Source: Deltaproteobacteria bacterium
GTDB taxonomy: Bacteria; Desulfobacterota; DSM-4660; Desulfatiglandales; Desulfatiglandaceae
Direction of reading: 5' to 3'
Length of the DNA stretch: 6,698 bases
Assembly: GCA_019307645.1 (NCBI GenBank)
Contig: JAFDJF010000130.1
Coordinates: 1 to 6,698, forward strand
Part shown: positions 1 to 5,993 of the stretch, one piece after another
Numbering within the stretch: position 1 is the first letter of the stretch
How the letters are laid out: every line of letters starts with the position of its first letter
The notes under the pieces: generated by a model
Databases searched by the model: none
What the model was told of the DNA's origin: nothing
Seen by the model: the letters and a program-made list of their open reading frames with translations, nothing else
Program-made: the position numbers and the translations under genes

Positions 1-814
1 TCTCTTCAAGCTCTGATTTATCTTCCTCCCGCTTTCTCAACAAAACTCTCAGGGCAATATTAACTTCTTCCAGCTCAAGTGTCTTTTTCTCAAGCTCCTT
101 CTTTTTTTGTCCCAATGCCTGTTCAGCTCTCTTGCGGTCTGTAATATCCATGGAAATCATCTGGACGGCGATTGCCTTGCCTTTGTCATCCTTCACAGGC
201 TCTATGCTGGTCAAAAACCATTTTTCCCCCTGGCGAAGTTCGATAGAGTCCTCAAACCTGCATTCCTGCCCCTTTTCCGTAGCCTGTCGAATTCTTTCCA
301 TGTGTATATGGGCAACTTTTGGAAAAATATCATAGACCGATTTCCCAACAAAGGCATCGACTGTTCCGCCAAGGTTGTTTGCACCAACAGCATTAATCAG
401 CAGAACATTGCCGTCCAGATCATAATATATGATGGGAGTAAATACATTATTTACAATAAGCCTATGTATTTCCTCTCTTTCCAGTAATACTTCCTCGGCG
501 CTTCTGTGATCATGCTCTTTTTTCTCTAACTGCCTGATTCTGAAGCTCTCATCCGGTAAAATACTTGATTTCTTTCGGGCTTGTGGTCCTTTGTTTGACA
601 CGGGTTTGGTTTTGATGCATTCAAAACGTATTCGTGCTGCAAGCGATGGGGTCATTTGATCCTGAGATTGGCGACCGGCCTTTTCCTCAACCAACCGGCC
701 GTCATTTCTGTATCGAATGTAATAGATCCTTTCCCTTTTGCCGGAAGATCCTGGGGATACTTCAATATAGTACACCCCTGGATAACTTGTTTTTATTCTT
801 CTTTGCTTGGGCAT
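1..814 (-). CDS. PAS-domain regulator with integrase-like N-terminus, probably LuxR-type (3' end beyond window)
   Basis: Read on the minus strand, this frame stays open from the ATG at 814 to the left edge, giving 271 visible codons. Residues 10-75 (YPGVYYIE..., IYYIRYRNDG, EEKAGRQ, MTPSLAARIR) resemble the arm-type DNA-binding start of some tyrosine recombinases, but no recombinase catalytic domain follows. A short charged linker leads to one PAS/PAC module at about 113-228, ending in the typical ISMDITDRKRAEQAL. A predicted coiled coil then ends in ALRVLLRKREEDKSELEE. In deltaproteobacterial proteins I know with this linker, a LuxR-type helix-turn-helix follows, so the missing part is probably DNA-binding; a histidine kinase is the alternative. 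The start is firm: between the in-frame TGA at 931-929 and 814 there is no ATG, GTG or TTG. No good ribosome binding site precedes it. No membrane segment is visible, so it is likely a cytoplasmic sensor; its ligand is unknown. Confidence 0.85.
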   Translation of the reverse strand, partial: MPKQRRIKTSYPGVYYIEVSPGSSGKRERIYYIRYRNDGRLVEEKAGRQSQDQMTPSLAARIRFECIKTKPVSNKGPQARKKSSILPDESFRIRQLEKKEHDHRSAEEVLLEREEIHRLIVNNVFTPIIYYDLDGNVLLINAVGANNLGGTVDAFVGKSVYDIFPKVAHIHMERIRQATEKGQECRFEDSIELRQGEKWFLTSIEPVKDDKGKAIAVQMISMDITDRKRAEQALGQKKKELEKKTLELEEVNIALRVLLRKREEDKSELEE

Positions 815-839
815 CTTTTTTGTATTGGGTGGGTTCTTT

Positions 840-904
840 CCCCCACAGGTCTCATTTGAATCTCTGGAGCAATGAACAAGACTTCCCCCACATTGTCCCC
901 CACA
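840..904. repeat. Three CCCCCACA repeats upstream of the PAS regulator
   Basis: The octamer CCCCCACA (TGTGGGGG on the gene's strand) occurs at 840-847, 885-892 and 897-904, all inside the 123-bp gap before the regulator's start at 814. Two copies are 12 bp apart, close to one helical turn, and the third lies 45 bp further on. This could be a binding-site cluster, but chance in a C-rich gap is possible. Confidence 0.35.
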
Positions 905-937
905 CAGTAAGAGATGTCCATTAGGATGTCAATGGGA

Positions 938-1435
938 TTATGTAATTTCAGGCACTTCCAACTGAATACTGGATATGTCCCCACGGTTCCAGTTGTCCTC
1001 CAGGGTTCGCTCGTAACCTGTTCGACATATCTTCCACTTTCCATCTTCCCTGCGGTACCGGTCGTGATACCAGGCAAACTGACGGATTTCCTGGTTCGAG
1101 TTGGTATCCACAGTGGCATGCCGCATACACCAGATGCCTGTGGCTTCGGTATCGGACAACAATTCGATTTCCGGTTGGGATACCTGCCAGAAACTGACAA
1201 AAGGTTTCTCATGACCATCGTGTGACTGGCGAAGAAACCCCATGAGGGCCTTCCTGTCGGGGAAGGAATATTTGCCATCGGAATATTCACTGCGACAATC
1301 TTCCGTCAACAGGGCTTCCAGTTCATCCCATAGGGAATGCACCATGAAACGAATATATTTGTATTTCACATCCTTGATCGCCTCGATGTCTTTCATCATC
1401 TTGATTTCGCGTGCCAGTGCCTCCAAATCCGTCAT
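938..1435 (-). CDS. SnoaL-like / NTF2-fold protein, BaiE-related architecture
   Basis: A protein of about 165 residues, the usual size of single-domain NTF2-fold (SnoaL-like) enzymes, which include scytalone dehydratase and bile-acid 7-alpha-dehydratase. Family features: an N-terminal helix with MKDIEAIKDVKYKYIRFM, then LWDELEALLTED, the central SDGKYSF, QPEIELLSDTEATG, and the C-terminal WYHDRYRREDGKWKI followed by CRTGYERTLEDNW. The fold call is strong; the reaction is not. Compared from memory with BaiE, the tyrosine (Y27 here) and the C-terminal arginine are present. The catalytic histidine region reads FWQVSQPEI and the catalytic aspartate region reads CMRHAT, so both key residues appear replaced. 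There is no signal peptide, so it is probably cytoplasmic. Two adjacent ATGs exist (1438 and 1435); AAGGAG at 1447-1442 lies 6 bp from the 1435 start and only 3 bp from 1438, so 1435 is preferred. It lies between the Fe-S gene (158 bp upstream) and the PAS regulator on the same strand. Confidence 0.82.
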   Translation of the reverse strand: MTDLEALAREIKMMKDIEAIKDVKYKYIRFMVHSLWDELEALLTEDCRSEYSDGKYSFPDRKALMGFLRQSHDGHEKPFVSFWQVSQPEIELLSDTEATGIWCMRHATVDTNSNQEIRQFAWYHDRYRREDGKWKICRTGYERTLEDNWNRGDISSIQLEVPEIT

Positions 1436-1492
1436 CATCGACTCCTTTTCCTCAAATGAACAATCTAAAAAAATACAAAAAGGCTTGGAGCA

Positions 1493-1504
1493 GTTTTATA
1501 AAAC
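1493..1504. promoter_or_regulatory. 12-bp perfect palindrome upstream of the NTF2-like gene
   Basis: GTTTTATAAAAC is perfectly self-complementary and lies about 60 bp upstream of the NTF2-like start. On the minus strand it contains TATAAA, a fair -10 element, with TGGAGT 17 bp further upstream as a poor -35. It could be an operator overlapping a promoter. AT-rich palindromes of this size also arise by chance. Confidence 0.3.
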
Positions 1505-1535
1505 CCTATTGTCAGATACTCCACTGTGATAATCG

Positions 1536-1557
1536 ACCGCAAATCCCCTTTGTCGGT
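1536..1557 (-). terminator. Hairpin downstream of the Fe-S protein gene, weak terminator candidate
   Basis: ACCGCAAA (1536-1543) pairs with TTTGTCGGT (1549-1557), giving an 8-bp stem with one bulged base and a 5-base loop (TCCCC on the plus strand). It sits about 36 bp past the stop codon of the Fe-S gene in its direction of transcription. No U-run follows, so it is not a classic intrinsic terminator. It may only stabilise the transcript end. Confidence 0.3.
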
Positions 1558-1593
1558 TAGTCATCAATGTGATCGAACTGGATCGTGTGAGTA

Positions 1594-2706
1594 CTATAGG
1601 GATCTTTCCTGTGAACGCACGAAATCATTCATGATCGCTTCACGAAGTTCTTTCGGGGTATCAGGAGGCTGACTGTAATCCTCCCTGGGGTCCATGACAA
1701 TGGCATCTGCAGAACAGTGACGCGCACAAAGGCCGCATCCAATACAACTGAGTTGGTCGACCGCAGCCTTTTCCCTGTCATCAATTGAAACGGCGTCTAC
1801 CGGGCAGACCTCTACACAGGAACCGCATCCATCGCAAAGCCCCTCTTCTATCTCTGCAATGTAACCGGAACTGGCGGTCAGATTGGGATCACCAACTCTG
1901 GCTAAACTTTGCAGCGTTCCGCAGTGACATTTGCAGCAGTTACACAGATACTCCAGATATTTTGATGTGTTGGAGCCCATGTGGACTAGGCCTTTTTCTG
2001 CGCACGCCTCAATTATCTCCAGGGCTTCCTCCTTACTGATTAAGCGCGTGATCCCTCTTTCTGAAGTATACAGCGCACCGGGGCCAAAATTTATGCATCG
2101 CTGCTCCGGGGCATCACAGGTTTCTTTTCCCAAAAGATAGGCTTCATGATGGCAATAGCAGTGACCCACTGCAATCGCATCTGCTGATTCGATATAACGT
2201 GAAATCTGGTCAAAGGTATATACACGTTCTCCTGTCTCGATGGTCTTTTCCACTGGGATTACGCGCATAAACGGTGTCATGTCTTCAAGGGCGGAGAAGT
2301 CTTTCTTCAAGTATTCTCCGGCAACATCTACATATCCCCTCAACAGGCGTGCCAGCTCTCGATCCCGATCGGTCTTTCCGCCTTTCATAAACTGAAACTC
2401 GAAAATTCCTGGCGCTATGGGCAAAAGCTTGTACAGAACAACATCATCTTGTTTTCGGGTGGCCACAAGACCTTTATCGGCCATGGATTCCAGAAGGGGA
2501 AGGATGTCTTCAGCAGGTCGGGACAGGATATCGGCCGTTTCCTCAAGCGATGTCGCTATGGGGGGCATTCGGCACGCCACCTCAACCTCTTCTTCAGTAA
2601 AAAGCGCTTCCAATAGAGTGAACATCTCAGGGACTGGATAAGCCGGTATAGATCCCCCGCGGCTATTCAAGCTGTCGCAAAGTTTATTCAATAAAGATTC
2701 GTCCAT
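1594..2706 (-). CDS. Winged-helix, cysteine-rich dicluster 4Fe-4S ferredoxin-domain protein
   Basis: A 370-residue protein with three parts. Residues about 36-95 look like a winged helix-turn-helix (ATSLEETADIL, ILPLLESMADKGLVATRK). The middle carries two unusual cysteine groups: GHCYCHHE at 181-188 with C197 and C204, and CNCCKCHC at 255-262. The C-terminal part is a 2[4Fe-4S] ferredoxin with C291/C294/C297/C301 and C321/C324/C327/C331. The ferredoxin motifs are certain and imply electron transfer or redox sensing. The middle cysteines could bind another cluster or a metal. I know similar proteins annotated only as 4Fe-4S binding proteins in sulfate reducers and syntrophs; their function is not established to my knowledge. 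No signal peptide or membrane segment is visible, so it is probably cytoplasmic. GGAGA at 2718-2714, 7 bp from the ATG, supports the start. It lies 126 bp downstream of hypB on the same strand and may be co-transcribed. Confidence 0.88.
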   Translation of the reverse strand: MDESLLNKLCDSLNSRGGSIPAYPVPEMFTLLEALFTEEEVEVACRMPPIATSLEETADILSRPAEDILPLLESMADKGLVATRKQDDVVLYKLLPIAPGIFEFQFMKGGKTDRDRELARLLRGYVDVAGEYLKKDFSALEDMTPFMRVIPVEKTIETGERVYTFDQISRYIESADAIAVGHCYCHHEAYLLGKETCDAPEQRCINFGPGALYTSERGITRLISKEEALEIIEACAEKGLVHMGSNTSKYLEYLCNCCKCHCGTLQSLARVGDPNLTASSGYIAEIEEGLCDGCGSCVEVCPVDAVSIDDREKAAVDQLSCIGCGLCARHCSADAIVMDPREDYSQPPDTPKELREAIMNDFVRSQERSL

Positions 2707-2737
2707 AAAAAGGTCTCCATTTGCCGGTTACAAGATA

Positions 2738-2769
2738 GCTGGGGTGCTGGGATGCTAGGATGCTGGAAA
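2738..2769. repeat. Degenerate 8-bp tandem repeat, four units
   Basis: Four consecutive octamers, GCTGGGGT, GCTGGGAT, GCTAGGAT and GCTGGAAA, lie in the gap between hypB and the Fe-S gene. The periodicity is direct and in phase, the pattern of slipped-strand expansion followed by point mutation. No function is evident. Confidence 0.75.
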
Positions 2770-2800
2770 GCTTACACCCTTTCCCTGGCCCTTAAAGATA

Positions 2801-2849
2801 CTGGTCCCTGATCACTGATCACTGGTTTCTAATCACTGGTCGCTGGCGC
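2801..2849. repeat. Degenerate 7-bp tandem repeat running into the hypB 3' end
   Basis: Seven in-phase heptamers: CTGGTCC, CTGATCA, CTGATCA, CTGGTTT, CTAATCA, CTGGTCG and CTGGCGC. The hypB stop codon (TGA at 2835-2833) and its last codons (ASDQ) lie inside the array, so the tail of HypB is made of repeat sequence. Two TGATCA palindromes occur side by side. It is of microsatellite type, with no sign of a mobile element. Confidence 0.8.
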
Positions 2850-3513
2850 GGGAAAAAGCACGAACCTCTTCCTTGAGCCACTCGGCCCACTGCTCAATGC
2901 CCTGACCTGTCCTGCATGATGTTTCTATAATTTCTATTTTCGAATTCAGGACCCACACCCTTTCCTTCATGGCAGCCAGATCAAAATCAGAATATTCCAG
3001 ATAGTCGATCTTGTTCACAAGGAGAACATCACACACCGTAAACATAAGGGGGTACTTGAGCGGCTTGTCATCACCTTCCGGCACACTCAGAATCATGGCA
3101 CTCTTAATGGCCCCCGTATCAAACTCCGCTGGACATACCAAGTTTCCCACGTTTTCTATGATGACAAGCTCCAGGGTGTCCAGATCCATGGCATCCAATC
3201 CCTTTGACACCATGGAGGCATCCAGATGGCAAAACCCGCCCGTCCTCAGCTGTATCGCGTTGATGCCCTGTGCCGCCACCTTTTCCGCGTCCACTACGGA
3301 ATCGATATCCGCTTCGATCACAGCCATGCGAACCTCATCCTTGAGCGCTTCGACTGTCTTGAGAATAATGCTTGTTTTTCCCGCTCCGGGCGATGACATG
3401 AGATTCAGCAGAAAGGTTTTGCTTTTTCGGAGCTTTTCTCTTAACTCATCTGCTAAACGATTTTGTTCGGAAAGTATGCCTTCTTTAACCTGGATGAGTC
3501 GTATCTCTTCCAC
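2833..3513 (-). CDS. hypB: Hydrogenase/nickel-enzyme maturation GTPase HypB
   Basis: HypB is a SIMIBI-class GTPase that, with HypA, delivers Ni(II) to [NiFe]-hydrogenase or other nickel enzymes in the cytoplasm. At 226 residues it matches the short GTPase-only form. The Walker A loop is SSPGAGKTS (40-48). The dimer-interface metal site is GGFCHLD (C95, H96) together with ENVGNLVCPAEFD (C127). The guanine-specificity motif NKID is at 167-170 and the G5-like SCRTGQG lies near the end. The N-terminal CxxCGC high-affinity nickel motif and the His-rich stretch of some HypBs are both absent. Translation starts at GTG (3513), supported by GGAGG at 3525-3521, 7 bp away. No hypA, hypC-F or hydrogenase structural gene is in the window, so its client enzyme cannot be named. 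The last residues are encoded by a degenerate heptamer repeat. It probably heads the transcript that includes the Fe-S gene. Confidence 0.95.
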   Translation of the reverse strand: MEEIRLIQVKEGILSEQNRLADELREKLRKSKTFLLNLMSSPGAGKTSIILKTVEALKDEVRMAVIEADIDSVVDAEKVAAQGINAIQLRTGGFCHLDASMVSKGLDAMDLDTLELVIIENVGNLVCPAEFDTGAIKSAMILSVPEGDDKPLKYPLMFTVCDVLLVNKIDYLEYSDFDLAAMKERVWVLNSKIEIIETSCRTGQGIEQWAEWLKEEVRAFSRASDQ

Positions 3514-3696
3514 TAAAACACCTCCATATTCTCAAAACGCTCAAGCTTCATTGCTCTTCACCCGCTCCAGGATCACGGTTGGTCCACAAACCCCTGGCCC
3601 AGACCTGGCTGAATTGAGACATTGCAGATTGCGTTCAGTCGCGCTCTCCGAGGTCGCTTCCAGCCCGCTCTACGAGCCGGAGGCCAGGGCAGGCTC

Positions 3697-3717
3697 TGAA
3701 CCGTGAACCCTTGAACC
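3697..3717. repeat. Three TGAACC short repeats
   Basis: TGAACC occurs at 3697-3702, 3704-3709 and 3712-3717, with steps of 7 and 8 bp. It resembles the degenerate short tandem repeats on the other side of hypB, though the unit sequence differs. No function is evident. Confidence 0.6.
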
Positions 3718-3873
3718 TGAGTTACGTTTAGGTTTAACTTAACCAATTGTCAAACACAACCATTTTGTCCAGAACAGGTGATGGGTGTTAATCAAGGCTT
3801 TGGAAACATTACTTAAAATGGTGCTGTTCTTAAAATGAAAATTGGGAGAAAGTTAAGGGCTCGCGTAAAAAAC

Positions 3874-3902
3874 TTGACTTTTTAGCCATTTGACTTTTTA
3901 TT
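3874..3902 (+). promoter_or_regulatory. Putative promoter with 11-bp direct repeat for the ADH-SDR operon
   Basis: TTGACTTTTTA occurs perfectly at 3874-3884 and 3890-3900, 16 bp apart. Each copy starts with a good -35 (TTGACT, 5 of 6). The first has TTTATT 17 bp downstream as a moderate -10 (4 of 6); the second has only GTTATT. Transcription would begin around 3909 or later, upstream of the preferred start codon at 3969 but not of an in-frame ATG at 3909. The doubled repeat could equally be an operator. Confidence 0.45.
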
Positions 3903-3968
3903 GGTCGAATGAGTTATTCGGTGAATGCGGGACTGACGGGGAATGACGTGAAAGACAGGGAGAATCCC

Positions 3969-5024
3969 ATGCGACGCAAAATGATGGCCTATCGGATGGT
4001 TGACTGGGAAAAGCCCCCGCAAATGGTGGAAATCGATATCCCGCAGCCCGGACCCGGCGAAATTCTCATAAAGGTCGCGGGCAACGGCCTGTGTCACTCC
4101 GATTTCAACATGAGGGTAATGCCAAAGGCCATTGGAGAGATGCTTGGCTGGAACATGCCGTTCACATTGGGGCATGAGGTCGGCGGTTGGATTGAAGATC
4201 TGGGTCAGGGCGTCCGGGGCTTTTCCATGGGGGATCCGGTCGCACTGGTCTCTCCCCACTCTTGTGGCACCTGCTCTTACTGCCTCAGCGGACATGACAA
4301 CTGCTGTGACCAGGGCTTTGTCGGCCGGGGATATGGCAGGGACGGTGGGCTGGCGCAATATGTACTCGCGGGAGATGTTCGCGAAGTCATCAAACTTGAT
4401 GGGCTTGACCCGATAGCAGCCGGCCCTCTAACCGATGCGGGTGCAACCTCCTATCATGCCGTGAAGCGCATACTCCCCAAGCTCATCCCCGGCTCCACAG
4501 CGGTGATCATCGGTGCCGGCGGTCTCGGCAGTTTCGCTGTTCAGTTCCTGAGGGTAATGAGCCCGGCCAGAGTCATTGCCGTTGATACCAGCTCCGCACG
4601 TCTCGACTTCGCCCTTGAGCTTGGGGCACACGAATGCCTTTCAGGGGTCACGACCTCAACCACGCAGGAGATCCTTGATCTGACAAAAGGCCAGGGCGCC
4701 GCCGCCGTGCTCGACTTTGTTGGTATTGATGCAACCATAAAAGCCGGAATTGCCTCTGTGCGTAAGGCCGGAGCCTTCGGCCTTGTCGGCGCGGGCGGGG
4801 GCACCTTCAATCAACCCTGGTATGATTTCCTGCCCAAGGAGGCGGAGATCTTTACCTTCCAGGGAGCAACGATTATTGACACTCACGCGGCAATTGCGTT
4901 AGCGGAAGACGGCCTGATACGCAACGAAATAGATGCTTTTCCTTTGAAACGCGTGGATGAGGCCTATGAAAAGCTGGATCAAGGACTGCTTCGAGGACGG
5001 GCGGTCGTAACTCCGAATAATTGA
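3969..5024 (+). CDS. Zinc-dependent NAD(P) alcohol dehydrogenase (MDR family)
   Basis: A 351-residue medium-chain dehydrogenase/reductase, oxidising an alcohol to an aldehyde or ketone, or the reverse. Catalytic zinc ligands are C42 in GLCHSD, H69 with E70 in GHEVGG, and probably D156 in PLTDAGATSYH, where horse-liver-type enzymes have cysteine. Structural zinc ligands are C99, C102, C105 and C113 in SCGTCSYCLSGHDNCC. The Rossmann motif GAGGLG is at 182-187, and D206 at the end of the next strand favours NAD over NADP. The protein is cytoplasmic. An in-frame ATG at 3909 would add 20 residues, but it has no ribosome binding site and overlaps the likely promoter. The ATG at 3969 has AGGGAG 6 bp upstream and gives an N-terminus (MMAYRMVDW) that fits the family. 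The SDR gene follows after 42 bp, so the two are probably one operon. The substrate is unknown; the family includes enzymes for secondary and alicyclic alcohols. Confidence 0.92.
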   Translation: MRRKMMAYRMVDWEKPPQMVEIDIPQPGPGEILIKVAGNGLCHSDFNMRVMPKAIGEMLGWNMPFTLGHEVGGWIEDLGQGVRGFSMGDPVALVSPHSCGTCSYCLSGHDNCCDQGFVGRGYGRDGGLAQYVLAGDVREVIKLDGLDPIAAGPLTDAGATSYHAVKRILPKLIPGSTAVIIGAGGLGSFAVQFLRVMSPARVIAVDTSSARLDFALELGAHECLSGVTTSTTQEILDLTKGQGAAAVLDFVGIDATIKAGIASVRKAGAFGLVGAGGGTFNQPWYDFLPKEAEIFTFQGATIIDTHAAIALAEDGLIRNEIDAFPLKRVDEAYEKLDQGLLRGRAVVTPNN

Positions 5025-5052
5025 AACAGTCTACTCTGACGCCAATTTAAAC

Positions 5053-5057
5053 GGAGG
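5053..5057 (+). promoter_or_regulatory. Ribosome binding site of the SDR gene
   Basis: GGAGG lies 9 bp before the ATG at 5067. An earlier ATG at 5059 opens only a three-codon frame, so 5067 is the start. Confidence 0.75.
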
Positions 5058-5066
5058 AATGCGAAA

Positions 5067-5993
5067 ATGACAGAAATCCGAAATGAGAGAATCCTGGTCA
5101 CCGGAGCCGCCGGGCAGATCGGCTTTCCACTGGCGGTGGAACTTGCCCAAAGTAACGAGGTCTGGGGGGTTTCGCGTTTAGAGGACCCCGCCGCCCGAGA
5201 GCGCCTGGAGTCTTCCGGCGTCACCACGTGCTCTGTGGACCTCGCCGACCCAGATTTCAGCCGGCTGCCGAAAAACTTTACATACGTCATCCATTTCGCC
5301 GTCTTTCAACAGCCCGGGGCGGACTTTGATCAGGCACTTCGTGTCAACGCCGAGGGCACAGGTCTGCTGATGAGCCACTATCGCAATGCCCGGGCGTTCC
5401 TGGTAATGTCCAGCTGCAGTGTCTATGCCCCGACCCCGGATCCTTCTCAAGAGGTAAAGGAGACGGATCCACTCGACAACAGCGTGCAGCCCTATTCTCA
5501 AACGTACGCGATTTCCAAAATCGCCCAGGAAGGTGTCGCCCGCTTTGCCGCCCGCCAGTGGAACATCCCCACAACGATTGCGCGAATGGGCGTTTCATAT
5601 GGTCCCAACGGCGGACTGCCCGCCTATCAGTTCGATATGATGTGCGGAGGTCAGGATGTCACGGTTGAGGCTTCGCGGCCTTCCTTCTGCAACCCGATTC
5701 ACCAGGATGACATAAACCGGCAGGCGCTGCTTCTTCTGGGTGTAGCGAGCGTGCCGGCGACGATTGTCAACTGGGCCGGCGACGAAGGCGTTGAAGTGGA
5801 AACATACTGCCGGTACATGGCAGAGATTGCGAACCTGAAACCCAGGTTCCAGAAGATCAAAGGGGACATCCAGCACACCCGGACAGACAACACCCGCCGT
5901 CGCCAACTTATAGGGGATTGCACAATTGACTGGCAGGAAGGGATGCGCCGGATGATAGCTGCCCGCCACCCGGAGCTGAAGTTAAAAGCTTAG
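5067..5993 (+). CDS. Extended SDR, NAD(P)-dependent epimerase/dehydratase-type oxidoreductase
   Basis: A 308-residue extended short-chain dehydrogenase. The nucleotide-binding motif TGAAGQIG is at 12-19, with VDLAD (58-61) for the adenine ring. The catalytic serine lies in MSSCSVY (about S116) and the active-site pair is Y147/K151 in YAISK. Conserved later pieces are RMGVSYGPNGGLPAY, NPIHQDDI (about 210-217) and NWAGDE, typical of the UDP-sugar-epimerase-like subgroup. R37 after the second strand would tolerate NADP. No nucleotide-sugar genes lie nearby; the partner is a Zn-alcohol dehydrogenase, so oxidation or reduction of a small catabolic intermediate is more likely than sugar epimerisation. 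That is an inference from context. It is cytoplasmic and probably co-transcribed with the upstream dehydrogenase. It ends 138 bp from the convergent flavoenzyme gene. Confidence 0.9.
   Translation: MTEIRNERILVTGAAGQIGFPLAVELAQSNEVWGVSRLEDPAARERLESSGVTTCSVDLADPDFSRLPKNFTYVIHFAVFQQPGADFDQALRVNAEGTGLLMSHYRNARAFLVMSSCSVYAPTPDPSQEVKETDPLDNSVQPYSQTYAISKIAQEGVARFAARQWNIPTTIARMGVSYGPNGGLPAYQFDMMCGGQDVTVEASRPSFCNPIHQDDINRQALLLLGVASVPATIVNWAGDEGVEVETYCRYMAEIANLKPRFQKIKGDIQHTRTDNTRRRQLIGDCTIDWQEGMRRMIAARHPELKLKA

Larger units (their letters stand above)
3514..3968. other. 455-bp intergenic region between divergent transcripts
   Basis: No convincing gene is present. The hypB-proximal part (about 3540-3700) is GC-rich with possible stems: GCTC/GAGC at 3667-3670 and 3674-3677, stacked beside CTCCG/CGGAG at 3646-3650 and 3678-3682. 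Position 3697-3717 holds three TGAACC repeats. The part from about 3720 to 3905 is AT-rich and is the likely divergent promoter zone. On the minus strand a perfect TTGACA (3753-3748) is followed 17 bp later by a poor -10 (TAAACG), about 210 bp upstream of hypB. On the plus strand there is a doubled TTGACTTTTTA. No terminator, tRNA or riboswitch was recognised. Confidence 0.6.

Noticed and set aside
572..814. A phage integrase gene or integrated element at the left end
   Set aside because: Only the N-terminal arm-like domain is present; the same frame continues into a PAS domain, and no attachment-site repeats or tRNA gene were seen.
107..924. Several plus-strand open frames over the left end
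   Set aside because: They are antisense to a continuous minus-strand frame with clear PAS and coiled-coil features.
793..1290. A 165-codon minus-strand open frame
   Set aside because: It overlaps the NTF2-like gene in another frame and runs into the start of the PAS gene out of frame. The two real genes show family motifs; this frame shows none.
938..1435. Naming the NTF2-like gene baiE
   Set aside because: Key catalytic residues appear changed and no bai operon surrounds it, so only the fold-level assignment is supported.
3541..3668. A 42-codon minus-strand open stretch just upstream of hypB, considered as a hypA remnant
   Set aside because: It has no zinc-finger cysteine pairs or MHE-type start and no similarity to HypA that I can see.
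3011..3706. A 231-codon plus-strand open frame
   Set aside because: It lies antisense to hypB over most of its length, has no recognisable domain and an amino-acid mix typical of an antisense shadow. HypB's motifs are unambiguous.
3882..4358. A 158-codon minus-strand frame opposite the alcohol dehydrogenase
   Set aside because: Antisense shadow of a strongly conserved Zn-ADH; no motifs.
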